Assembly (NCBI RefSeq): GCF_002286975.1
Contig: NZ_NSKB01000004.1
Location: 524,615 to 588,614 of the forward strand
Reading direction: 5' to 3'
Length of the DNA stretch: 64,000 nucleotides
DNA from: Halomonas salipaludis
GTDB taxonomy: Bacteria > Pseudomonadota > Gammaproteobacteria > Pseudomonadales > Halomonadaceae
Shown: in pieces, positions 57,897-64,000 of the stretch
Numbering within the stretch: the first letter of the stretch is position 1
Layout: every line of letters begins with the position of its first letter
Notes under the pieces: model-generated
Seen by the model: the letters and a program-made list of their open reading frames with translations, nothing else
What the model was told of the DNA's origin: nothing
Databases searched by the model: none
Translations under genes and position numbers: made by a program

Positions 57897-58904
57897 ATGG
57901 ATGTGCGCCCACCCCCGACCCCGCGTACTGCTGAAGGCAAGGTGCGGCGCGTCGGCGTCGAGATCGAATTTGCCGGCATCACCCCTGCCAACGCCGCCCA
58001 GCTGGTCTGCGAGCTGTTCGGCGGCCAGGTGGTGGTGGTCAGCCCCCATCGCCTGAGAGTCGAGGCCACCCGCTGGGGCGATTTTGGCATCGAACTCGAT
58101 GCCCAGGTGGCACACCCCGATACCAGGGTCATCGAACAAGGGCCGCCCAGCGATGACGAGTGGGACCGCCAGCGCCACCAGATGCGGGTCGAGTTTCACA
58201 ACAAGACCCGCGAGCTGATCGGCGACGTGGTGGCCGGCCTGGTGCCCACCGAGATCGTCTGCCCGCCGGTGCCCTGGGACCAGCTCGGTGAGATCGACGC
58301 GCTATTGGATGCGCTCCGCACTCATGGCGCCAAGGGCACTGACGCCAGCCTGCTCTACGGCTTCGGCCTGCACCTCAACCCCGAAGCGCCGGACCTCGGC
58401 GTCGACTCGATCCTTGCCCACCTGCGCGCCTACCTGTTGCTCGCCGAGTGGCTGCGCGACCAGATCGACATCGACATTACCCGTGAAGTACTGCCCCACG
58501 CCAATCCGTTCCCCAAGGCCTACGCGATCCTGGTGCTCGACCCCGACTACGCCCCGGACCTCGACACCCTGATCGGCGATTACCTACGGCATAACCCGAC
58601 CCGCAACCGCGAACTCGATATGCTGCCGCTGTTCGCCGAGCTGCGCCCGAACTACCCTGACCCGATGTTCAGCGACGCGCTGACCAAGCCGCGCCCGACC
58701 TACCACTACCGGCTGCCCAATGCACAGCTGTCGGCACCGCAGTGGGGCTCGGTGGTGGAGTGGAACCTGTGGGTCGAGGTCGAGGTCCTCGCCGCGAACC
58801 TCGAGCGCCTCGAAGAGCGTTCGCGGGAGTATCTCGCGCATCACACGCTATCGCCCATGTCACGCTGGCTAGACAAGCTGCGCAGCTGGATGAACGAGTC
58901 CTGA
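57897..58904 (+). CDS. amidoligase-family enzyme
   Basis: 335 codons from the ATG at 57897 with GGAG upstream. The N-terminus RRVGVEIEFAGI carries the GxExE-type motif of amidoligases, a glutamine-synthetase/GCS-like ATP-dependent fold (carboxylate-amine ligase) used to form amide or peptide bonds. Later conserved-looking blocks are EIVCPPVPWDQL, the LLYGFGLHLNPEAPD segment and NPFPKAYAILVLDPDYAPD. It is followed 8 bp later by a class I glutamine amidotransferase-like gene. This pairing is known for amidoligase operons thought to modify peptides or cell-wall components; the substrate here is unknown. Confidence 0.78.
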   Translation: MDVRPPPTPRTAEGKVRRVGVEIEFAGITPANAAQLVCELFGGQVVVVSPHRLRVEATRWGDFGIELDAQVAHPDTRVIEQGPPSDDEWDRQRHQMRVEFHNKTRELIGDVVAGLVPTEIVCPPVPWDQLGEIDALLDALRTHGAKGTDASLLYGFGLHLNPEAPDLGVDSILAHLRAYLLLAEWLRDQIDIDITREVLPHANPFPKAYAILVLDPDYAPDLDTLIGDYLRHNPTRNRELDMLPLFAELRPNYPDPMFSDALTKPRPTYHYRLPNAQLSAPQWGSVVEWNLWVEVEVLAANLERLEERSREYLAHHTLSPMSRWLDKLRSWMNES

Positions 58905-58912
58905 GGAGTCGC

Positions 58913-59641
58913 ATGCCCCGTCCGTTGATCGGTATTACCACCTCCGACTACAAGAGTCGCATCGCCTGGTGGTTCGACTGGTTCGCCGTGTGGCGACATG
59001 GCGGCCGTCCGCTACGGCTGTCGCCGTCACGCCCCCAGCCCGACGCGCTCGACGGGCTGATCATCGGCGGTGGCGACGATATCGAGGCGCACCTCTACGG
59101 CGGCGAGGTGCAGCTCGACGTGCGCGTCGACCCCCAGCGCGACGAGCTCGAACTGCAGCTGCTCGAGCGCTTCATTCCCGCCGGCTGCCCGGTGCTCGGC
59201 ATCTGTCGCGGCGCCCAATTGCTCAACGTGCACCTCGGCGGCACCCTCGACCCGGACATCTACACCACCCATGAGGGCCTCAAGCGGCGTCGCACGGTGC
59301 TGCCACGCAAGACCGTCGACATCGTCGGCGCCAGCCGGCTGCATCGCATCCTCAAGGTCAGCTGGTGCCGCATCAACAGCCTTCACCACCAGGCGGTGGA
59401 CAAGGCCGGACGCGGTATCGAGATCGTCGCTCGCGACCGCGACGGCCTGGTGCAGGGCATCGAGTCCCGCGATCACGATTTCCTGATCGGCGTACAGTGG
59501 CACCCCGAGTGGCTGATCTTCAACCGCCCCCAGCAGCGGCTGATTCGCGCCCTGCTCGAGGCCGCCAACCGGCATGCCGCGCGCTGCGCGAGCGCCCCAG
59601 CGCAAGACGGCCACCGCATGGGTGGCCGTCAGGTTCGCTGA
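58913..59641 (+). CDS. class I glutamine amidotransferase-like hydrolase (peptidase C26, PuuD-like)
   Basis: 242 codons from the ATG at 58913, eight bases after the amidoligase stop; TGAGGAG provides the ribosome site. MPRPLIGITTSDYKSRIAWWFDW is followed by DGLIIGGGDDIEAHLY, the nucleophile elbow GICRGAQLLNVHLGG and the HPE pair in IGVQWHPEWL. This catalytic Cys-His-Glu set matches gamma-glutamyl-GABA hydrolases. With the amidoligase it may release or trim gamma-glutamyl-type amides, acting as the reverse partner. The 3' end of the frame contains a perfect hairpin that likely also terminates transcription. Confidence 0.85.
   Translation: MPRPLIGITTSDYKSRIAWWFDWFAVWRHGGRPLRLSPSRPQPDALDGLIIGGGDDIEAHLYGGEVQLDVRVDPQRDELELQLLERFIPAGCPVLGICRGAQLLNVHLGGTLDPDIYTTHEGLKRRRTVLPRKTVDIVGASRLHRILKVSWCRINSLHHQAVDKAGRGIEIVARDRDGLVQGIESRDHDFLIGVQWHPEWLIFNRPQQRLIRALLEAANRHAARCASAPAQDGHRMGGRQVR
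59606..59630. terminator. perfect hairpin inside the 3' end of the amidotransferase gene
   Basis: GACGGCCACC and GGTGGCCGTC pair over 10 bp with a 5-base loop. It overlaps the last codons of the amidotransferase and faces the end of the convergent OsmC gene, so it probably stops transcription from both sides. Confidence 0.65.
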
Positions 59642-59651
59642 ATGTCGTGGG

Positions 59652-60083
59652 TCAGTTGGCCAGCGTGGCCTCGAGGGTAATCTCGGCATTGAGCAGCTTG
59701 GAGATCGGGCAGCCCGCCTTGGCCTTGTTGGCCGCGTCCTGAAATGCCGCGTCGTCGGCGCCGGGGATCTTGGCAGTGGTCGCCAGGTGGATCGCGGTAA
59801 TGCTGAAGCCGCTATCGTCCTGGTCGAGCTTGACCGTGGCCTGGGTATCGATGCTGTCGGCGGTCAAGCCCGCCTCGCCGAGAATCATCGACAGCGCCAT
59901 GGAAAAGCAGCTGGCATGGGCCGCGCCGATCAGCTCCTCGGGGTTGGTGCCCGGCTCGCCTTCGAAGCGGTTCTTGAAGCCATACGGGGTCTTGCTCAGT
60001 GACCCGCTGGCGGTGGAGACCGATCCCTGGCCCGTCTTGAGATCGCCCTGCCAATGCGCTGAAGCCTTGTTGGTTATGCTCAT
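59652..60083 (-). CDS. OsmC-family peroxiredoxin
   Basis: 143 codons from the ATG at 60081-60083 with AGGAGGT upstream. OsmC landmarks: ASAHWQGDLKTGQGSVSTASG, the first redox Cys in AAHASCFSMALSMILGEAG and the second in AGCPISKLLNAEITLEA. The protein reduces organic hydroperoxides, typically a cytoplasmic dimer. It lies downstream of tpx in the same direction with about a 100-bp gap, so the two may share a stress response though not necessarily a transcript. Confidence 0.92.
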   Translation of the reverse strand: MSITNKASAHWQGDLKTGQGSVSTASGSLSKTPYGFKNRFEGEPGTNPEELIGAAHASCFSMALSMILGEAGLTADSIDTQATVKLDQDDSGFSITAIHLATTAKIPGADDAAFQDAANKAKAGCPISKLLNAEITLEATLAN

Positions 60084-60185
60084 GACACCTCCTTTCCGTG
60101 GTATGGAAACACTGAATGAATGTCTGCGTTTCCTGGAACACCGGCCGCCAGGCGGCCGGTCGGCGGCGACTGCCGCCATGATCGA

Positions 60186-60686
60186 TCAGCCGAGCGCGGC
60201 CAGCGCCGCTTCGTAGTCTGGCTCGTGCTTGATTTCGTCGACCAGTTGACTATGGATCACCCGGTCTTGTTCATCGAGCACCACCACCGCCCGCGCGGTC
60301 AACCCGGTCATCGGCCCGCTGGAGAGCGCCACCCCGTAGTCGCGATGAAACCCGGGATGGCGGAAGGTCGACAGAGTAATGACATTGTCGAGTCCCTCGG
60401 CGCCGCAGAAACGCTTGGCGGCGAACGGCAGGTCCGCCGACACCACCAGCACCACGGTGTTGGCCAGGCCCGAAGCCAACTCGTTGAACTTGCGTGTCGA
60501 GGTGGCGCAGGTCGGGGTGTCGACGCTAGGAATGATATTGAGCACCTTGCGCTTGCCGGCGAAGTCGGCAAGGGTGACGTCCTGCATGTCCTGATTGGTC
60601 AGCGTCAGCGGCGGCGCCGCCTGGCCGCTCTCGGGGAAGTCACCGGCAACATCGACCGGGGTCCCAGCACGGGTTACCTGTTTCAT
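60186..60686 (-). CDS. tpx: thiol peroxidase (atypical 2-Cys peroxiredoxin)
   Basis: 166 codons, standard Tpx length. The peroxidatic Cys is in the signature [16 protein letters not shown], and the resolving Cys is in [17 protein letters not shown]. It detoxifies alkyl hydroperoxides and H2O2 with thioredoxin as electron donor, in periplasm or cytoplasm; no signal peptide is visible here. A GAGGAG ribosome site precedes the start. Adjacent to another peroxidase (OsmC) on one side and a DUF1415 protein on the other. Confidence 0.96.
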   Translation of the reverse strand: MKQVTRAGTPVDVAGDFPESGQAAPPLTLTNQDMQDVTLADFAGKRKVLNIIPSVDTPTCATSTRKFNELASGLANTVVLVVSADLPFAAKRFCGAEGLDNVITLSTFRHPGFHRDYGVALSSGPMTGLTARAVVVLDEQDRVIHSQLVDEIKHEPDYEAALAALG

Positions 60687-60713
60687 GCACGCTCCTCATG
60701 GTGGAGTAAAACG

Positions 60714-61286
60714 TTACTCGACCGCTGGCGAGCCCTGCAGTCTCGCCAGCGATGCTGCCAGCTGTGCCCTGCCCAGTTCGGCCATCAGCGCCATATTGCG
60801 CTCAGGGATCGCCTCGGGGTCGGGATGGTGCTCGAGCACTGCACTGAGGCTCGCTTCGCGCAGCAGGTGCAGCAGCGGCCACGGCGAGCGGTTGGTGTAG
60901 TTCTCCGCCGCCTCGGGTTCGGCGTCGGCAAAGCAGTAGTCGGGATGGAAGCTGGCCAGCTGATAGACACCCTCGTAGCCCTGGTCGGCCAGCAGCGTCT
61001 CGGCCAGCGCCAGCAGGTCGAGGTAGTCATCGAAGTCCTCGGCGCCGTCGGCGATCACCAGTAGCGTGGTCTCGATCTGCGCTGATTCGTCGAGGCGTCG
61101 GCACTCCTCGACCAGGGTCGTCAACAACGCCGTCCAGTCGGCGGCCGAGACGGCTAGATAGCGGACGCGACCGGCCTCGACCTCGCGGGCCGCAAACGGG
61201 CATACGCGATGGCCGACCACGAACTGTTCGACCCAGCGGCGCGTCGCCGCCACGCAGTGGCTATCGGGGCTTGGGACTCGGCTCAC
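60714..61286 (-). CDS. DUF1415-family protein
   Basis: 190 codons if translation begins at the GTG at 61284-61286, which has GAGGAA six bases upstream; the open frame continues 23 codons further but without a signal. Family-typical segments: RRWVEQFVVGHRVCPFA near the N-terminus, ETTLLVIADGAEDFDDYLDLL and YQLASFHPDYCFADAEPEAAENYTNRSPWPLLHLLREAS with conserved His/Asp/Asn residues. Function is unknown. It lies 27 bp upstream of tpx, same direction, so they may be co-transcribed and it may have a redox-related role. Confidence 0.83.
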   Translation of the reverse strand: MSRVPSPDSHCVAATRRWVEQFVVGHRVCPFAAREVEAGRVRYLAVSAADWTALLTTLVEECRRLDESAQIETTLLVIADGAEDFDDYLDLLALAETLLADQGYEGVYQLASFHPDYCFADAEPEAAENYTNRSPWPLLHLLREASLSAVLEHHPDPEAIPERNMALMAELGRAQLAASLARLQGSPAVE

Positions 61287-61397
61287 ATCGGGTTCCTCGA
61301 TCAGTACTGCAGTATAGCGCGTCGCATTGCAAAGGCGCCTGTCCTGAGCCAGCATGCCATGAAACAGATTTCCATCATATTATCGGAGGACACCACC

Positions 61398-62300
61398 ATG
61401 GGCCCCGCCGCTACCGCCCGTCAACCCGCCCGCGTCAGCCTGCCCGCCAGCGCCCACCAGCCCGCCGTCGAGCTGCCCGCCATCGGCCAGGGCACCTGGT
61501 ACATGGGCGAAGGCCTGGCGCCGCACCAGGATGAGGTCCGCGCCCTGCAGCAGGGGCTGGAGCTGGGCCTCTCGCTGATCGATACCGCCGAGATGTATGC
61601 CGAGGGCGGCGCCGAGGAGGTGGTGGGCGAGGCCCTGCTGGGACGCCGCGACCAGGCCTTCCTGGTCTCCAAGGTCTACCCCTGGAACGCCGGGCGCGAC
61701 AGCGCCATCGCCGCCTGCGAGGCGAGCCTCTCACGCCTCGACACCGACTACCTGGACCTCTATCTGCTGCACTGGCCGGGTAACATCCCACTCGACGAGA
61801 CCCTCGAGGCCTTCGAGCGGCTGCGCGAGCAGGGCAAGATCCTGCGTTTCGGCGTCTCCAATTTCGACAGCGAGGCAATGGCAAGCCTGGCGGCACTGCC
61901 CGGCGGCACTGAATGCGCCACCAACCAGGTGCTCTACCACCTCGGCTCGCGGGGCATCGAACGGCGCCTGCGCCCATGGCTGCGCCAGCACGACATACCA
62001 CTGATGGCCTACTGTCCCATCGCCCAGGGCGGCCAACTGCGCGACAGCCTACTGACCCACCCCGAGGTGCTCGCCATCGCATCCGACCTGGGCATCACCC
62101 CCGCCCAGCTGCTGCTGGCCTGGGCGATTCGCCCGCTGGACGGCAAGCGCGACGCTATCGCCATCCCCAAGGCGGTGCGCAGCGAGCACGTCGAGCAGAA
62201 CGCCCGCGCGCTGGACATCGCGCTGAATGACGAAGCCGTTGCGCGGCTCGACGCCGCCTTTCCGGCCCCTGAGCACGACGTCCCCCTGGATATCGTCTAG
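61398..62300 (+). CDS. aldo-keto reductase
   Basis: 300 codons from the ATG at 61398 with GGAGGA seven bases upstream; earlier in-frame Met codons lack a ribosome site. The catalytic tetrad of the TIM-barrel family is present: Asp and Tyr in LIDTAEMYAEGG, Lys in FLVSKVYPWN and His in YLLHWPGNIP. FGVSNFDSEAM and the C-terminal AIPKAVRSEHVEQN bind NADPH. It reduces aldehydes and ketones. It is convergent with endonuclease V, the stops being 3 bp apart. Substrate not predictable. Confidence 0.92.
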   Translation: MGPAATARQPARVSLPASAHQPAVELPAIGQGTWYMGEGLAPHQDEVRALQQGLELGLSLIDTAEMYAEGGAEEVVGEALLGRRDQAFLVSKVYPWNAGRDSAIAACEASLSRLDTDYLDLYLLHWPGNIPLDETLEAFERLREQGKILRFGVSNFDSEAMASLAALPGGTECATNQVLYHLGSRGIERRLRPWLRQHDIPLMAYCPIAQGGQLRDSLLTHPEVLAIASDLGITPAQLLLAWAIRPLDGKRDAIAIPKAVRSEHVEQNARALDIALNDEAVARLDAAFPAPEHDVPLDIV

Positions 62301-62303
62301 GCG

Positions 62304-62975
62304 CTACGTTGTGCCGCCCCGCCGCGAAGCGAGGCGGTCGGCCAGGCGGGTAGGCTCGGGCAGCTTGGTGCGCCCCAGGCAGCGCACCACCCAGTCGACG
62401 GCGGTCGGCAAGCTCAGGCGGTGGCCGGGGGAGACGAACACCGGCTTGACGTTCTCCCGCGAGCGCAGCACCGCGCCGATGCGCTCGCCGCGATGCGTGA
62501 GCGGCGTCCACTCGCCCCTGCCCTCGGGCACCTCGCCGTGCCGGCCACACAAGCGCGACTTGGCGATACCGATGGTCGGCAGGTCGAGCCACAGGCCGAG
62601 GTGCGAGGCCACCCCCAAGCGTCGCGGATGGGCGATGCCCTGGCCATCGACCATCACCAGCTCGGGGCGCCGCTGCAGCATGTCGAATGCCGCCAGCGCA
62701 GCCGGCACTTCACGGAAAGAGAGCAGCCCGGGCACGTAGGGCATGCGGGTGGGTTCACGGTGGACGTGCTGTTCGAGGCATTCGAGGGAGGGCCAGGCCA
62801 ATACCACCACTGCGGCGCGAGTGATCTCACCCGCCGCCTCGAAGCCGATATCGACCCCGGCGATGGTCTCTACCGCCTCGATACGATCCTCGAGGATCAG
62901 CCGTGGCGCCAGCTCGCGCTGCAGGGCAACCGCCGCACTCGGCGTCAGCAACCAGTCATGCAGCGCCGTCACCAC
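62304..62975 (-). CDS. nfi: endonuclease V (deoxyinosine 3'-endonuclease)
   Basis: 223 codons. Metal-binding residues are recognisable: Asp in ETIAGVDIGFEAAGE, Glu in the YVPGLLSFREVPA block, and Asp in MVDGQGIAHPRRLGVASHLGLWL. It nicks DNA one base 3' to deaminated purines (inosine) as a repair step. Length agrees with the Escherichia enzyme. The gene stands alone on the minus strand, downstream of the DUF1499 gene by 46 bp. Confidence 0.94.
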   Translation of the reverse strand: MVTALHDWLLTPSAAVALQRELAPRLILEDRIEAVETIAGVDIGFEAAGEITRAAVVVLAWPSLECLEQHVHREPTRMPYVPGLLSFREVPAALAAFDMLQRRPELVMVDGQGIAHPRRLGVASHLGLWLDLPTIGIAKSRLCGRHGEVPEGRGEWTPLTHRGERIGAVLRSRENVKPVFVSPGHRLSLPTAVDWVVRCLGRTKLPEPTRLADRLASRRGGTT

Positions 62976-63021
62976 GCCTCCCTGTACAGATCACGGCTGC
63001 AGATCACGGCGATGGCCAGGC

Positions 63022-63441
63022 CTACTCGCAGAACCCCCAGCCTTCCAGCAGCATGCGCAGCTTCTCGACGCGGGCGCGATTCTTGCCGAGATCGGTCACG
63101 CCGAGTCGCGATGCACTGCGCACATGGCACACGCCCTCCTCCTCGCTCCACAGGAACTCCAGATCATCGACCAAACCGAACAGCGGCGAGTGGCACTCGG
63201 CATGGATGTAATCTTCCGAGGCGGTGACGATCTCGGCATCCTCGCAGCCGGCAAGAGCCGTCTGCAAGCGTTTCATCAGCTCGGTTCTGGAACGATCACC
63301 GGGGTTCAGCGGCTCGATGTAGTGGGCAGCGTCGTCGGCCTGGCTGCAAACGCTGTTGGCCGTACTAGGACACTTGGCCAGCCGGCCATTGTGAATGCCC
63401 AAGGTGTCGGGACGTTTGCTGGTCAGCGGATTGGTCATCAT
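63022..63441 (-). CDS. DUF1499-family protein
   Basis: 139 codons. MTNPLTSKRPDTLGIHNGRLAKCPSTANSVCSQADD, then HYIEPL, HAECHSPLFGLVDDLEFLWSEEEGVCHVRSASRLGVTDLGKNRARVEKLR: the CPxSPNCVSS-like opening and the RSASRxGxxDxGxNRxRVE end are typical of DUF1499. No signal peptide or membrane segment is seen. Function is unknown; some relatives are plant and bacterial photosynthesis- or envelope-linked proteins. GAGGACGCG precedes the start. It may be read together with nfi downstream. Confidence 0.85.
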   Translation of the reverse strand: MMTNPLTSKRPDTLGIHNGRLAKCPSTANSVCSQADDAAHYIEPLNPGDRSRTELMKRLQTALAGCEDAEIVTASEDYIHAECHSPLFGLVDDLEFLWSEEEGVCHVRSASRLGVTDLGKNRARVEKLRMLLEGWGFCE

Positions 63442-63666
63442 GGGTCGCGTCCTCTGTTGTTATCAACCGTGCTGTCACCCTCACTATATTGGAAATATTT
63501 TCCATAGAAAAGATCAGCGCCAAGTGAGTCGATGCCGTGAGCGACATAAGCGACCTCTCGACTATCCAGTCAAGTCCAGATCGGCGCGCTTGGCAAGCCG
63601 GGCCGCCCAACGCACGCGGCCCGCCTCCGGGAGACGAGCCGCGGGATCCCCCATTGCATAGGTGTA
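63442..63666. other. intergenic region with a hairpin
   Basis: About 225 bp between the DUF1499 gene and the TRAP permease end. GGGCCGC (63600-63606) and GCGGCCC (63616-63622) form a 7-bp stem with a 9-base loop, probably the terminator of the TRAP gene; an A+T-rich stretch at 63480-63515 may hold the DUF1499 promoter. Confidence 0.5.
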
Positions 63667-64000
63667 TCAGGTGGTGCCCGGCAAGGGGCGGCCGCCCGAC
63701 TGACCACGCTGCATCAGCAGCAGGCCAATGCCCACCAGCAGGCCGGCGATGTCGGTGTAGATGCCGCCGTAGATCATGCAGATCGCGCCGGCCAGCAGCA
63801 GCAGCCGTTGCCACGCCTTGACCGCCCCGAAGTACCACGCCTGCACCGCCGCGGCGAGCATCACCACGCCGATGGTGGCGGTCACCGCGACGCGCAGGAT
63901 CTGCAGGCCGCTGCCCTCCATCAGGATCGCCGGGCTGTAGAAGAACATGAACGGCACGATGAAGGCCGCCAGCCCGATCTTGAACGAGGTGGTCGAGGTC
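63667..64000 (-). CDS. TRAP transporter fused permease, C-terminal end only
   Basis: Partial; about 110 C-terminal codons, with the 5' part beyond the right edge. The visible part reads FKIGLAAFIVPFMFFYSPAIL, then two helices (LRVAVTATIGVVMLAAAVQAWYF and LLLLAGAICMIYGGIYTDIAGLLVGIGLLLM). IGLAAFIVPFMFFYSPALL is the typical late segment of large TRAP permeases with fused Q and M parts (TAXI-type transporters for dicarboxylates or amino acids). An ATG inside this stretch (63957) is an internal Met, not the start. Binding protein and substrate are not visible. Confidence 0.82.
   Translation of the reverse strand, partial: TSTTSFKIGLAAFIVPFMFFYSPAILMEGSGLQILRVAVTATIGVVMLAAAVQAWYFGAVKAWQRLLLLAGAICMIYGGIYTDIAGLLVGIGLLLMQRGQSGGRPLPGTT

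Overview
The window looks like chromosomal DNA of a high-GC gammaproteobacterium, most likely a Halomonas-type (Halomonadaceae) heterotroph. This is an inference from the gene set: TRAP-linked malonate use, cyo oxidase, a deo operon with Escherichia-like DeoR boxes, and G+C-rich codon use. No rRNA, tRNA or CRISPR array is visible.

Layout. (1) 1-5455, minus strand: a visibly A+T-rich six-gene operon (periplasmic binding protein, two permeases, ATPase, class III aminotransferase, aldehyde dehydrogenase running off the left edge), probably acquired by transfer, for uptake and oxidation of an amino acid or amine. (2) 5456-6264: scar DNA with an IS30 transposase remnant and a possible thiC 3' remnant. 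(3) 6265-12886: malonate module, with a divergent GntR regulator, a three-part TRAP transporter, malonyl-CoA decarboxylase and malonyl-CoA synthetase. (4) 12966-14731: outer-membrane barrel, a 222-bp IS5-type MITE with a 4-bp target duplication, and an EamA exporter. (5) 14903-20198: ackA-pta, a class V aminotransferase and a CBS/BON protein. (6) 20316-24288: cyoABCD. (7) 24549-25151: a small methyltransferase. (8) 25161-32950: nucleoside scavenging locus, deoR divergent from tsx-nupC-deoCABD-cdd, with two 16-bp DeoR-type dyads between them. (9) 33004-47760: NAD-dependent epimerase, then a two-partner secretion / contact-dependent inhibition locus: cdiB, a 3594-codon cdiA, a small two-helix membrane protein as putative immunity gene, and a truncated orphan cdiA fragment. 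(10) 47962-51832: ParE/RelE-type toxin-antitoxin pair, glutaredoxin-like protein, an unknown membrane protein and two J-domain-type proteins. (11) 51852-57738: an ammonium-transporter/PAS/GGDEF/EAL fusion and an MscS channel. (12) 57897-64000: amidoligase plus class I glutamine amidotransferase pair, OsmC, Tpx, DUF1415, aldo-keto reductase, endonuclease V, DUF1499 protein, and the 3' end of a TRAP permease cut by the right edge.

How the parts work together. The malonate genes import malonate, activate it to malonyl-CoA and decarboxylate it to acetyl-CoA; AckA/Pta next to them connect acetyl-CoA to acetate and ATP. The deo locus moves nucleosides across the outer membrane (Tsx) and inner membrane (NupC), cleaves them and feeds pentose phosphate to glycolysis. 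The most unusual region is the CDI locus. Its toxin tip is not recognisable, its putative immunity protein is a membrane protein, it contains three 621-bp in-frame tandem units, and about 0.9 kb of its pretoxin region is duplicated downstream without a toxin.
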